Origin: Neurospora intermedia
Taxonomy: Eukaryota > Ascomycota > Sordariomycetes > Sordariales > Sordariaceae
Direction of reading: 5' to 3'
Assembly: GCA_037102815.1 (NCBI GenBank)
Contig: BTPP01000008.1
Coordinates: forward strand, 2,108,001-2,172,000
DNA: 64,000 nt
The notes below the pieces were generated by a model. The model was not told where the DNA came from. It made no database searches and was given only the letters and a program-made list of their open reading frames with translations. Positions within the stretch are counted from its first letter, which is position 1. Each line of letters begins with the position of its first letter. Positions 32,536 through 46,300 of the stretch are shown here, piece after piece. The position numbers and the translations under genes were made by a program.

Positions 32536-35500
32536 ATGTCTCGATCCCGCGGTGTTCCTGATGAGGAACTCTTCATCAGCAGGCCTCGCCCTTCGGATGA
32601 GGATTGCGATAGTCCCACCGTTGAACCTCTGAGAATCTTCAAGCCCATGAGCCCGAAACCTCCCGGTGCCGCCGACAAGGCATCTGAGAACCGCTACAAG
32701 TACCCCGCCCCGCCAACATCGTCGGCCGCGTCAGCCTCAGCTTCCAAGCCGTCCATCGCCCCTTTACCCGGCCTCCCGGGCCTACCTCCGCTGCCATCCT
32801 TCCCTCTCCCGCCCGGAGCTTCGAGTTCGGCCGCCCCTCTCCCCTACCCGGACGACGACCTTTCTCGACCTACACAGGTCCCCAAGCCAGCCCGAGCCCC
32901 ATACCCTGTCGATGATGTGCGCAGGCCTTCTCCCGCCTCCAGCACGGGGCGCATCTATAGCCCTCCTCCTGTCTCCTCGAGCCCCCAGCTACACAACGAT
33001 ACCACTCCGCGGTTGAACATAAGTCCTATCGAGAAGAAGCCAGGGTTGGCCGACAGACGCGGAGCTGTCCCCAAGCCTCTACAGAGTCCCGATAGTCCCA
33101 ATGGGGATGACCTGTTTGCGAAGCCCTTGGGTCGGCCTCCTCAGCAGCCAGTCCCGCAGCCAGTTCATCCTGCGCAGAAAATCTCCAATGCCTATCAGCA
33201 AAAGCCCTACTACCCTCCTCCCGGAGGTGGCAACGTTCGCATGAACTCGGAGCCCAGCATTGCCCGTATCTCTTCAACGGCCTCCACTTCGACCACACGA
33301 GCCAGCCGTGGGTCGCCTCCTCCTCCCGAGACGCCCATTGTTGAGCCGGGTGTGGTTCCAGGAGGCGGAATCGAAGCTCGTTATGCCGCTGCTGGCATTT
33401 CGGGGACCGCAACCCTCACGAGTCTCCAGGCACAAACTGCGCAAAGTGCGGCGGCCCAGTCGCGTCTGGCGCAATATGGTGGACAGAGACCTCCATCTCA
33501 ACCACAACAGCATAGCCAGCATCCCGCGCTCGCGCAGTCCCAGCAGCAGCAGCAATCGCAAGCTCAAGCGCAACCACCTCGGCCTTGGACTCCGACCGAG
33601 ACTCCGGATCAACAACCGTTCGGCCCCCCTACCGTCTACCAAGGCGATGCCGTCGCTCAGAACCCTCAGCCAGCGAGGCCCCAGCCCCAACAGCAAAATA
33701 GCTTCAACCTTCCCAAGAACCCCGAGCCCGCAAGCAATGCGCCGGCTGGATCGAGCCTCCAAGTGAGCGTTCTGGAGCAGGACTTCCAACGCATGCAGGC
33801 TTCTACTCCTCCACCGGCCTATAGCAGTGTCACTCCCAATGCTTCTTCGAACTACCCAGCCGAGAAACAACGGCCGGCCCAGACACATCAGGCCACTGCC
33901 ACCACCACCACCACCAACAACAGCAGCAATAACAACAATAACTACAATAACGCCACTCCGAACCCAACCTCTCGTCCAGCAACAACTGCATCTGGCAGTA
34001 GTAGCCGGCCAGTGAATACTGCCTCTCCGGCTCCGGCTTCGTCCATCCACAAGCCCAAGCCCGTTACCGTGGCTGCTTCTCAAACCCCAGCACAACAGCA
34101 CCCCGGACACCCGGCCTTTGCCAATGAGCCCCAGCACCCGGCTCAAGTTGCCCACAATGTTGGACATCCGGCCCTGCAACACACGCCGTCTCTCATGGCT
34201 TCCACTCAGGCGCCGCCGCCGTTGCCTGAGGGCTGGATTGCCCATCTTGATCAGAACTCGGGTCAATACTATTACATCCACTTGGCCACGCAAGCCACGC
34301 AGTGGGAGTTCCCCAAGGGTCCCAACCCCATCAGCCACGAGGCAGCGCCCTTGTCTCCCACGGCGTCAACCTACGGCAACCCTCTTGCCTCGCCTCTTCT
34401 CGGCGGCAAGACCGGCCTGGCCTCTCCCATGTTCCACCCCCAGACCCCCGGCTATGCCGAGAGCATCATGACCGTCGCCTCCGCCGCGCCCTCCGGCTTC
34501 ACTGGTCCACCCCCCAGCGCCGGCGTAGACATGTACAAAATCATGCCCACCAACGGCGTCTACTTTGGCCCCTATCTGCGCTACGTCAACATGGACCTGG
34601 AAAAGGGCGTCTGGCATGGCAGCATCTTGATCGTCACCGACGCGCCCCAACCGCCCACCATCCACATTCACCTCAGCGTCGACCTCTCCCCGAACCCGCG
34701 TCAGCTGATCCCGCATAACATCTGGACGCACCAGCGCTGGGTGTTTTACAAGTATGACATGGACCTACAAATGTCCGAGCACGGCACTGAGCGCTGGACC
34801 TACGCCGTTACCTCGCACTTGGGGTGCACGCGCTACGAGTTCATCGTTGCAGGCCGGTACGAGACTGGGTGGCGGATGATTGCGCACTCGGGGAACGACT
34901 TTGCTCCGTCGACAAACCAGAACGAGCGCGCCAAGTTGGGCGGCGTGGGTTTCATGTGGAAGGATATTCTGCAGAAGAACGTCGAGTGCGGCGGCTTTCA
35001 TGTCCAGCTAGGTCTTGGTGACCAGATTTATGGTGATCGACTCTGGCGCGAGGTGCCCATTCTCAAACAATGGCTCGCTATCGCCGGGAGAGAGAACCGC
35101 AAAAATGTCCCCTGGACGGCAAGACACGAGGAGGATGTCACGCATGCCTACTTTCACTACTACACGAGTCACTTTGATCAGCCATTCATGCGCGAGGCGT
35201 TTGCGCAGATTCCGCATGTCTTGCAGATTGATGATCACGATATCTTTGATGGGTTTGGTTCCTACCCGGAGTACATGCAGTCGTCGGCGATTTTCAAGAA
35301 TATCGGGCGGATTGCGATTGATATGTACCTCCTCTTCCAGCACCACACGACGGTAGAGATGTTGAGGAATGTCAGCTCGGACATGGACCTCTTCACCATC
35401 ACCGGCGCCGGCTGGCATTTCGTCAAGTACCTCGGTCCCGCCGTCGTCGTGGTAGGACCCGACTGCCGCTCTGAACGCACGCAGACGCGCGTGATGGCTG

Positions 35501-36522
35501 GTCCCACGTACCAAGGTCTCTTCCCCAAGGTGGCCATGTTACCGCCTAGCGTGCAGCATTGTATCTGGATGTTATCCGTGCCCGTGGTCTACCCACGGTT
35601 GGAGACCGTCGAGACGCTAGCAAATACGTTTGCGACGGGCAAGAAGGCGGTTAATACCACGTATAACTTGCTGGGTAAAGTGACGAGCTCAGTGGCGGGT
35701 GTGGTGGGAGGAAAGGAGGTAGTGGCGCATGGATTCAAGGAAGTAAAGAGGGCGGTGGGCAAGAGCGGCTTGATGGGTAATGTCCTGAATCAGTTTGGCG
35801 AGATCGATATTGCGGAGGAGCTGAAGGACTTGTGGACGCATGAGAGCAAGGATCTGGAGAGGACCTATTTGATTCGGACGCTACAGGGGATTGCGCAGCA
35901 GAAGGGGATCAGGATGACGTTTTTGTCTGGTGGTATGTTTCCCCCCCCTTTATATCTCCCTCTCCCTCTCCCATGCACTTGATAACTAACATTCACGGGG
36001 AATCCAGACGTCAACTCCGCCGGCGCCGGCCTCCTCCACGACCCCTCCCACCCCTCCGACCACAAAACCATGTACCAACTAATCACCTCCCCCATCGTCG
36101 CCGCCCCGTGCTCTTCTTATCTACTCAAGGCCCTCCACTCGGGCTCCAACTCCAACAAACTGCTCTACGTGCCTCTCAACGGGCACAAATCCACCCACGA
36201 AGTCTCCGACACCAAGGAAGACATGATGGAGATCTTCCATACCGATGCTTCGGGAGCAGCAAGGGAGTACAAGAAACTCATGGCGCGGAGGAATTACGTT
36301 GCCATTGTAGCTTATGACCCGGATGCGGGGGTCAATATGGGCATGGGCATGGGAGGACAACAAACTGGGTATGCGGCGAGTGTGCATAGTGGAGGGTCTA
36401 ATGGGAGTGGACTGAATAAACTCAGTCTGGCGGTGGACTTTGTGGTGCAGGGCGATGGGGCGTTTACGGCCACGACCAAGTATGGGCCGGTGATTGTGCC
36501 GCATTTGGAGTATGGGCATTAG
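32536..36522 (+). CDS. WW-domain / PhoD-like metallophosphatase fusion protein
   Basis: Coding sequence join(32536..35932, 36008..36522), 1303 residues. The 75-nt intron has donor GTATGT, branch CTAAC and acceptor TCCAG. Residues 1-560 are Pro/Gln/Ser-rich disorder. A WW domain follows (W567...W590, P593; LPEGWIAHLD...TQWEFPKGP), which should bind proline-rich ligands. From about residue 660 to the end is a PhoD-like phosphatase region with the metal-binding motifs GLGDQIYGD (about 828-834) and IDDHDIFDG (D899, D900, H901, D902). PhoD-type enzymes are phosphodiesterases/alkaline phosphatases. Eukaryotic intracellular relatives of this type lack a secretion signal, as here. The WW plus PhoD arrangement suggests recruitment to a proline-rich partner; substrate unknown. 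The start ATG has a good context and is followed directly by the Pro-rich region. Confidence 0.85.
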
Positions 36523-39500
36523 TGCTGTTTTTGGGTGGTCTTAGTTGAGGGATTAGACTAGGTGGAGGGGTGGAGGGGGGGTGAGGATGTTGCTGTCTGT
36601 TGGATATCTTGGATACAGCGAGGAGGAAGCGTCGTGATAGCTTTGTTTCGTTCTATTCTGGTCTGTCATGTTCATTCCTGCTGTAAGACGATCTATTGGA
36701 TGTTTTCTTTTGAGATACTCGACTTCTTTTATATACCAAATTTTCTTGTTTCAGTTCAAACAGACTCTACTTTAATCCCATGTCGACAGTGTTTTATTTT
36801 ATTCTCCTGGCATAGTAGCATGCAGTTTGTGTAGCCGGTAAGGTTCATGAATGACTGGCTGCCTTTGAGATTCGATACGGAGAAATTGGAAAAAAGAGTG
36901 ATGGTTCAACGAGAACAAAGAGAGTTCGGTTTGTTCGTTCGGTGTTCGGCGTACGATGATCTCTCTGTCTCTGTCTCACCTCACCTCACCTCACCTCACC
37001 TCACCTCACCTCATCTCTGCTCTGCTCGTATGGTTGCTCCTTCTATTCACAGAATACACTACATCTATTATTGTTCCTTTCTCCTACTTACTTACCTACT
37101 TACCTACTTACCTACTCACTCACTTACGTACCTACTCACCTTGTTCCTGTCTGTTATTAGTTTTGTTTCCTTCTGATGAAGATGGTTTAGATCTCTACAG
37201 CAAGTAAGCGTCATAGTCTACCCAAACCTTCAGAGAACTAGTGTAAAGGGGCTGAAGATCAATCACACCTACACTAGGTACTCATCTCAGACCTTGGAAT
37301 TTATTTAACACTGGCGGCTTTGTGCATGCATTTTGTGTTCAGGAACTGCGTGACAGTTTGGATAATGGTAGATTTAATTTATGATACTTAATTGTCTGAG
37401 GAGGAAGGTAAGTAGTGGCGGTGGTGGCAGTAGGTAGGTAGGAGGTAGGTAGTGAAGAACTGGAGCCGTTCAAAATGATCATTACCTATTCATTCATTCA
37501 TTCATCCTCCATGTCGATTTTTCTTGCTTATCAAGAAAACTGAACTGGGTGAGTAAGTAGCGCAAAATCAACCGATCGTTCATGGTGCTTTTCTAACATT
37601 GGGAGTAAGTCGTTTCGGGGGGTTTTGGGAGTATTCATTGCTTGGTAGGTAGAGGTAGTTTGGGCATCCTTCATAGTGACACGAAAAGGGTTTTTTTTTT
37701 TTTTTTTTTTTTTTTTCGTGTGTGTCCTTGTTCTGTCTTCTCTCTCTTTTTCCTTTTTTTTTACTACTCAACTCTCTTACAATTTTTTATGCGTCTTTGT
37801 GGCTTCTCTCATTTTGTTGTGGGAAAACAACAAGCATGTTGGAGCATATCGACTTCTTTCAACGTACATAGGCGTTTCACAAACTCGATATCGCAACTAC
37901 AACTTTATATCGGTCTTTTCAGCCAACCAATGACGACTTATACACATTCCGATGTTGTCTCCCAGCTTGAACTCTGTGACCTAGACCCAGCCTCGGCAAG
38001 GCCGTTCGGCTGAGGGGGAGGGTTGAGACATGGAAAATGCAAGTCATCTCTTTCTGGAAGTTTTGGGGTTACTTAGTAATACCCAAGTTTGTGTTTCTAA
38101 ACAGGGCCGCTTGTATGTGCTGGGTATCACTGACAAGTGTCTATCGATCTCTTGTCAGGTTTCAAGCACTGACTAAGATCTGTGGAAGTTGGGTTTTTGG
38201 GTTTCCATCTGGACTTCCGCATTTTCACGACCAAGGCTTTCGGATAACAGATCGGATGACAGGATGACAAAAAACCTAATAAGCCAATATGCCAACTATC
38301 GGATGAAAGAGAAAAGGCATGCTACGCTTATTTCAACCTCACAAAATCTTTAAGTCAGGCTTACAGATGCCCGATCGGATCTGACGTCGAGGCACATGAA
38401 CATATAGCCTTGTTGTACTCATCCATGACTGCAGTGGCTTGTTGCTGCTTTGCGATAACAGCTGAGGTAACTTCGAGTAAGTGATAGCGAGGCGAATAAT
38501 CCGCGACAAGCATTGGATAGGAAGGAATTTAGTGTAGAGGGGGCAATTTGAAGAGGGGGAGCTTTTCTCGCCAGTACTAACTGCACCATATGCCGAGGAA
38601 CACACCATCAAGAGGGCATGTTCTTTTCGCCTTCTGGGTGACTTCTGATGGCCAGTGACTTGGTGATGTCGCCTCTGTACACGTGTGGACTCGCTGTTGG
38701 GCTTTTTGGCGTAGGCAGAGCAACCAACCAGTGGGAGAGGTTCTCGATTGATGGATGTGAAGTTGTGTGAAGTGTGAAGAGGAGGAAGTCGAGGAATGAA
38801 TGGGCCAATTGAGCGGTGAGACGCATGCAAGGGTAGACTGCCCAGACGAGGAGGACGCAACAAGGGCAGAAAAAAATACCCACCAACTTTTAAAGCAACC
38901 CCGGCTGCACATCATGATTCGGCCGCGGTCGGGACATGCTGTGAGACGCACTGACTGCATTGGACACAACTTTGTGTGTGTTTGGTGTGCTTGTGAGAGG
39001 AAGAGAGAGGGGGACGATGAGGGGAGCGGAGGGGAGATGAGGTGTGGTCTCAGGTGCCCGGTGCCGCATTGACTGACTGCAGTGGCAGCCCGAGGGTTCA
39101 GCTGGGTTCAAGACATGGAGGAAACATCGAATTGGGCGGGAAGAGGTCAAAAGTGGTGGGGCCTCCAGTGGTTGTTTGAATGTTTCCATTCGTGGAGATC
39201 CCAGAATGACAGGGATCGCTCCTTCTCCCGCCGAGTGGGAACTTTTAACGTCGTGTTCATCCCAAGAAGTGGAAATGGAAAGAGGGAAAAAGCACGGCCC
39301 CTCTCTCTCTCTCCATGCAGTGCCCTCTTGTCGTCTCACGTCTTCTTGTTAATTTGGGCGACGCCTCTCGACGCCTTCCTTGGGTTCGCTGCTTGAGTGC
39401 TTGTTCCTGCCACCTGAGATCTCATGAGCGGGTCCCAAGTGTATCACCAAGCCAATTGGGGGATTGGTTCACGTAGCAATCGGGGTCTTCTTGGTCTTCA

Positions 39501-40310
39501 GTCTCCACGCAGGGCATCGTCGGTTTCGGCGCTTGTTCCTTTCTTCTCAGCTTGTGGATAGGAGCTCTACACTAGTGTACCCAGGCAATTCCCTGGCTTG
39601 ATTGTAACCGTTCCATCATCTCTCAAGAAGAAAGGACTCCAAAACACTCTATCAAACAACACACAACACATACACTCCTTACAGCAGGGCTGAATAGAAA
39701 GTGTCAAGGGTCCAGCCTCATACAACACATAACAACGACAATAACTCTTAACTACCTCTACATACCTACCATACAACCTATTATACCCTGGAAAATACCA
39801 AACTCAATCAATCAACCATTGTGAACGCTGTTCGCTGTTACGCTCGCTACCCGTGGGACCCTTCACCCATAAGAAACACAGACGGAATCCATAAAATCGA
39901 GATCCAAACCCCAGTCCCGTCCACCCCCGTCCCCCGTCCCCAGCCTCCAGACCGAGACAGCTCTCAGCTCTCAGCTCCGCCCGTACGTGTGATGATCCAG
40001 AAACACAGACAACACAACTTCGCCAAAAAAATTACACCAAATTACCCATACCATCAACCATAGTGTTTAGTATCGCGATCGCTTACCATACCATCCTAGC
40101 CGTAGTAGTGTTTTGCAAAAAAAAGACTCGATACCCCATTATTACGCGAAGAAAAAGAAGCTTAGACACAACGAAACTGAACGACCGTAACGAATGAACG
40201 ACACCCCCTACCAATTGCCAGCAACATTAACGACGACGCATACACATCGCCCACCGCAAATGAATGGCCCGTAACGAAACACATCACATCCTATACCCAA
40301 GCGGTCAACA
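36523..40310. other. Intergenic region and long 5' region of the giant leashin-like gene
   Basis: About 3.8 kb without a recognisable gene. It contains seven CCTCA units (about 36976-37013), CTTAC/CTAC repeats (37083-37140), a TAGG run (37428-37450), a CATT run (37488-37503) and a 26-nt T run (37691-37716). Minus-strand frames of up to 174 codons at 38339-39339 overlap each other in different frames and show no domain. The last 600 nt (39600-40310) are A/C-rich like a fungal 5' UTR. Confidence 0.5.
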
Positions 40311-43300
40311 ATGATTCCGCGAGACCAACGCCGCCGGAGCCCCGAGAGGGAGCGCCGCCGACGCGCTGACCGCCGCCAGTCCAGAGAACAGCTCGCCGCT
40401 GCCGCCCTCGCCGCCGCCGCCGTCGGCCAAACTGCTGCCAAAACTGCCGGCCCCTCCTCCACCCACCGATCCCGCGCCAACTCCAGCACTTCGTCCTCTG
40501 CCGTCACCTCCTCCGACGAAGACAGCGCCCCCAAAAACACGGGATGGGGCTTCCGCTCCTTCTTTTCCTTGGCATCCTCCAAGAAAGTGCGGAAGCGCCG
40601 ATCCTTTCGAAAGAAGAACTACTCCTCGTCCTCCATCGACAGCAACCTGGCCTATGGCGGGTACCAGTCCAGGTCGTCCCTCGAGTCGCAAAGAGGTGCC
40701 AGGAGAAGGAGCGGACCCCAGAGGAAGATTAGCCAGACCTATTCCCAACACTCCCACCACGACAAGGAGTATCAACAACACAACCAGGATCAGTACAGGG
40801 ATCATCCACAGTACGAGCAGCCTCAGCAAGAATACCAGCGCCCAGAATATGTGCCCCAGGACCAGTATGCGCACTCGGACCAGACCACACCACGACCAGG
40901 GCAACCCGCACAGCACCCACATGCGCAGCCCGAGCCATATTATCGACACCAGCATCAGCAATACCACCAACAGCAACCCCATGCTTATCAGCACCCTGCG
41001 CAGCCCTACCATGGCCAGCCCGAGTACGATCCAGAGCTCTTTACTCCCGATGGCCGACCCAACTTGGCGCGAACAACGACTGACGAGGAGATTATCGAAC
41101 TTGGGCGCAAGATCTCTGACCTTGCTAGGGCTTCCAACCTCCGTGACTTGGAAAGGGCTGGCAAGCAACGTCCATCCCAGCTGGTAGGTGCCGCAACCGC
41201 CATCTCCAACTTTCGTCGCCAGAATCCGAGGAGGAATGGACGCCGCGGTCTTGCTCCTTCCAAGTCGTCCAAGCGCGATGAGCAGAGTGACGATGATCAG
41301 GGATGGGATACGGCTTCGGACTCGGACTCGGACTCGGACTCGGGTGACAACGCGGAAGAGGCCAGCGCTAGTGACTCTGACCTTGCCTATGGTTCATCAC
41401 CTCAATACTCGGACGAGAAGCTGTCCTCTTCCCCGGCCCCGGCTCCCGCGCCGCCACCACCGACCATCAGCCCCCAGAAACCCTATATCAGGAACAAGGC
41501 CATCGATCCCTCCAAGTTTGGTCCCGTCAACTCCTTGCACGGTCTTGTGACTCCCCTGAATGGGTTCCGACCGGATGAAGATGTGCTTCCACCCCGTCAG
41601 TCAAAGCCCTGGCTTAGCAGATTCGAGAACGATCCTCTTCCGGATTACCCTACCCCGACAGACGAACTCGATACACCGACGCAGATGCACTACCCGATCG
41701 CTACCCCGGATCCCCGCAGGTTCGATGCTGTCACCAGTCCAACTCTGGTATCCGGCTCACCTCTGATCACGTCACGACCCGTCACTGTTGCCATCCAGGC
41801 TCCCAAGCCCCGTGTTCCGGTCTCGACTCGCGCTCTGGAAGAACACCCCATGCCGCGCCAGAGATCCGCCGATGGGAGGCTTATGACGGCCGACTCTGCC
41901 TTGGCCAAGTCCATTGGGAATGCAGCTGGTAAACATGAAGTAATCCGAGATGATACGCCACCTTCCAACTACCGACAACACCGCTCGCGTGCTCAGAGCA
42001 ATGTATCCGCTCATCCGTCTCATACTTCTCACCACTCTCACACCCAGTCGCATACTTCTCGTACTTCCCACACCTCTCACGTTCCAGTCCATGTCCAAGT
42101 ACCGCTTCCTACGACCCATGACCTCGAGTTCGACGATTGGCACGATTTTGAAGACCGCAACACCCACCTGGCCTCCGATGTCCCCCAGTTTACCGACCCA
42201 GCTGCTGCCGGCGTTGCCGCAACACTTATCGGAACTGCCCTTTTCCAGGACCGATACCGACGAGACGACGAGGAGGATCGCAACCTGGACCCCAACCACG
42301 TTCTGGCCGAGTACAAGCAACGTGTACAGCAGGAGGAAGAGCAGCGCCGGAAAGCCGAGGAGGCTGAGAAGGAGCGTCTTGAGAAGGAACGCCAAGAGCG
42401 GGAGGCCCGTGCTGCCGCCGCCATCAAGCGGGAACGTGAAGCGCGTGAAGCTCAGGAGGCTGCTGAGCGGGAGGCTCGCGAGAAAAAGGAGGCAGAGGAG
42501 CGCGCCGCTGCTGTTGCTCTTGAACTTGCCGCGCAGAGGCAACGCGAAGAGCGAGAAGCGCGTGAGGCCCTTGAGAAGATGGAGAGGGAGGCTGAAGAAC
42601 GCGCTGCTGCTGCCGCTGCCGCTCAACGGGAACTTGAAGCTCTTGAGAAGGCTCGCCGCGAAGCTCACGAACGCGAAGTTCAGGAGGCCATTGAGAAGGT
42701 CCGCCGCGAAGCTCAGGAACGCGAAGTTCAGGAAGCCATTGACAAGGCCCGCCGTGAAGCGTTGGAACGCGACGCAGCTGCTGCTGAGCGGGAGCGTCAA
42801 GAGCGCGAGCACCTCGAGAAAGTCCGTCGTGAGGCGGAGGACCTCGCTATTGCTGCCCGACGGGAGCTCGAGACCCGTGAAACTGCGCTTGAGGCCGTTG
42901 CCAAGGAAGCTAGGCGCCTCCGTGACGAAGCCGATTACCGTGAGCAGTACGAACGTCGTGTCCGAGAGGCTCGTGAGATGCAGTACAAGGAGGAGCGACG
43001 GATGTATGAAGCTCGGTATCGCGCTGATCGGGAGAACATGATTATCGATGTTGAGCCTAGGCGCCGTAGTACTAGCCGGCAGACGAGGGATGAGTCGCCC
43101 GAGGAAAAGCGCTCCAATGCAGGTAAGGAGACGGAACGAGAGGAGCATCACCGTCCCAAGCGCGAACCTGTTACCATTATCAACGAGCGCGACGTTCCGA
43201 AAGACGAGCCCAAGCCCAAGGTCGAAGAGCCCACCCGATCCGTTTCGGAGAAAAAGCGAGAGAGTATGGGCGACACTCTGGACCCGAAGCCCAAGAAACC

Positions 43301-46300
43301 CAGCAAGGAGGAGAGACGTGCTAAGCGCGCCGAAACTCTCCGACTCCTCGCCGAAATGCAAAAGGAACTCGAGCTCGAAAAGGAACGGGCAAGGAAGTTG
43401 GCCGAGCTTGAAGCCGCTGAGCAACGGCAAGAGAAGCCCAAGTACGAGGAACCTCGCAAGTCCAGCCAACCAATTGCGCCAGAGCCTTCGAAATCCCTCA
43501 AGGACCAGGTTAGTCACGACTCCAAGGCAGCGCCAGCTCCAGGACCATCCCCCTCGAAGTCTCCCAACGGCGTAATTGACCCATTCCAATTTCAGGTTCC
43601 GGATGATGCTTTCGCTACGCCGGTTCATGCTACCCCGGCTAGACCACTTACTCCTCAGGTCTACACGGTTCCCGAGCCTGATTTCTCGCCTCCAAAGCGC
43701 CGTCAACTAACCCGTGCACTAACCGATGCGGAACTTGAAATCCGTGAGAGAGTAACCCGTCGTGACTCGTTCGAGATCCAGCAGCGTCAAGAAGAGATCC
43801 GCAGGAGCAGGAACGCATCGGAGCAGCCAACCACCAAGGATGCCGACAAAGTGACCGTTCCCGAGACTGATAAGAAGACGTTGATGGCAGAGGAACCTGA
43901 ACGTGGACGGAGCCGAAGCCATAACCGTGCGGGAAGCCGTGTTCGCGAATCCGAGCCACTACGTGACGCGACCGAAGAGCCTGAGCGTGCTCGTAGCTGG
44001 AGCCGCCAATCCAGTCACGTTCGCGAAGCGGAACCAACGCCAGATCCGCAGACTGAAGCCAACAAGTGGTATCGCGACTACGTTTCCAGCCGGCGGGAGG
44101 AACGCTTGCGCAGCAGCTCACCTGCCCGATCAGTCGTGGATAAGTATGACGATTCAGTGTTTGGACCGCCGACACCTGTCATTGTCACAGCGGAACCAAC
44201 GATCATCACGGCCGAACCTAGCTGGGCCACAGCTGAGCTTGCAGATGATGGAAAACCCAAGAAGGGCAAGTACGCCGAGCCCGATGCCGATGTGAGGATC
44301 GATCATGTCATCTTGCCACGAGACTTGCACAGGTTCCTCAAGCCGGCGGAGGATCATTCCAGCCTTCATGCGCCCACTGGTCAGCCAATGTTTAGTTCGA
44401 GAGATCCATCGTGTGAGAGGGAGAGGCCCTTACTGAATCTAGTGCTACCCACGCCGGTGCCAACTCCCACTCCTGAACGCGAACGTAGAGAGCGCGCAAG
44501 ACAAGCTGCTCGCGAGTCCGAGATGGAGCATGAGGAATCCAGGCTAGCTCCCGTTGCTGCCGAGGAATCGAAGAAGCCGAACTACATCCTCAACGCCCGC
44601 GGTGAAATCGAAATCATCGCTCCAACCCCCAAGGATGAAGACACGGAGTCTGTCAAGTCAGATGGGTGGGTGGAGCCCGTTGCTGATACCGGGTTGACGC
44701 ATGTTGTTGTGGACAGGTCGAGGCAAGCGGCCGTGGAAGCAATCAAGCGCGCCCTACAGCCTAAGAGGGAGAGGAAGGCAAGCATTGCTTGGGGAACGCT
44801 TGCTGGTGCGGTGCTTCAGAAGGTTGCTGAGGATAGGAAGGCCGCCGCTGAGCAGAAGGTCGAGGTCCCGGCTGCGGAGGAGAAGAGCCTTGCTCCGGAA
44901 GTTGAGGAAAAGGTTGAGGTTCTTCCGGCTCCGGTTGTTGAGGCTCCAATTGAAGAGAAGCAGCCTGAAGAGCAGAAGTTGCGGGAGATCGAGCCCGAGA
45001 CAAAGCCGGCTGACGTTGCTGCACCAACAAAGACCGAGGTGCAGCCGGACGTTGAACTACCCCGCCAATCCCCGCATCCCGATCCGGAGCCGCATCTGGA
45101 GCCGCACCATGAGGCGACTCCGGTTCCTGCCATTACCATTGACGAACCGGAGAGCCCGAAAGCGACTGAAGAGCCCAAGTATGAAGAGATCAAAGAGGAG
45201 CTCAAGGAGGAGGAGGAGCAGAGTGCGCTTACCGAGGGAGACTCCCACGAAGAGAAAGGAGATGAGGCTACGCGTCAGGTGAGATTTTAACCATGATCAT
45301 AGTGGACGATTACGATTGCTAACCTAGTTACAGATTGTCGATGAGTCCGCAAGTGATGACCCCATTAAACCCAAGCGCAAGCTTCCGAAAAGCCTCGCAG
45401 AACCATCAATCTTCTCTCCTTACCGTCCCACCTTCTCCGATAACTTTGCCGATGTGGTTTGCGGCGAACACCCCAACCCCGAGCCTCATGCCGACACCTA
45501 TACTTGGCGCCGTGAGGCCATGGCGACTCAATCCTCCATAGGCGACGAGTGGGAGTCCATTCTGCGAAAAGCGGAAATTGGTGAGGACGAAACCACGACG
45601 AACTTTACGGAGACATTCAACCCGGACAACCGAGAGCCGCCAGATCGGTTGAACAAGGAGTTTTCGTTCGAGGTTGTGGAACACGAGAACTCGCAGACCA
45701 ATCCTTCGGATGAAAGTGAGAGGGAAAGCAAAAAGATCAGTACCGAGCAAAATGGTGTTTCAGACCGCCGACCCAGCAATGAGTTTATTGAATTTTTGAA
45801 GAATCAGACCAATAACTCGGCATCGGACCGCAAGCATGAGCACATCATTGCCACCACCGAGATGAAGGGCAACAGCGAGGATGAGTATTTTTTAGGTAAT
45901 GCCGGCACCCATGGCGCAGGTGCCGGCTCGGCAGAGGATTCTGAGGCTGCGACCGCTTCTGACAGCAAAGACGCGGAGGCCCAGAATCCCTCTCGCTCAA
46001 ATGCCACCCAGGCCTCCATGGATAATATCCCCGTTGCTGAATCTAAGAAGGAGGAGGAGGAGAAATCACACGGTAGCAATGCCGGTTCGGACAGTGCCCC
46101 CGAGCCGACCCAGCTGCAATACACGGATTCTCGGTTTATCGACCCTGAAGTCCTTGTCCACAGACCATTCACCCCAGCCATCGACCCTCAATATGGCGAT
46201 CTTCTTCCTTTACCTCCTTACCCTACTCTCACGGGACCTGGGTACCGCTACCTTGCAGACTTGCCCTCGCCGCTTGACTTTGATCTCGGACAGCTTCCAG

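Noticed and set aside
37691-37716. 26-nt T run as a possible retrotransposon poly(A) tail
   Set aside because: No target-site duplication or element sequence recognised on either side.
41772-43706. 644-codon antisense frame inside the giant gene
   Set aside because: Complement of Glu/Arg-rich coding sequence; no independent gene features.
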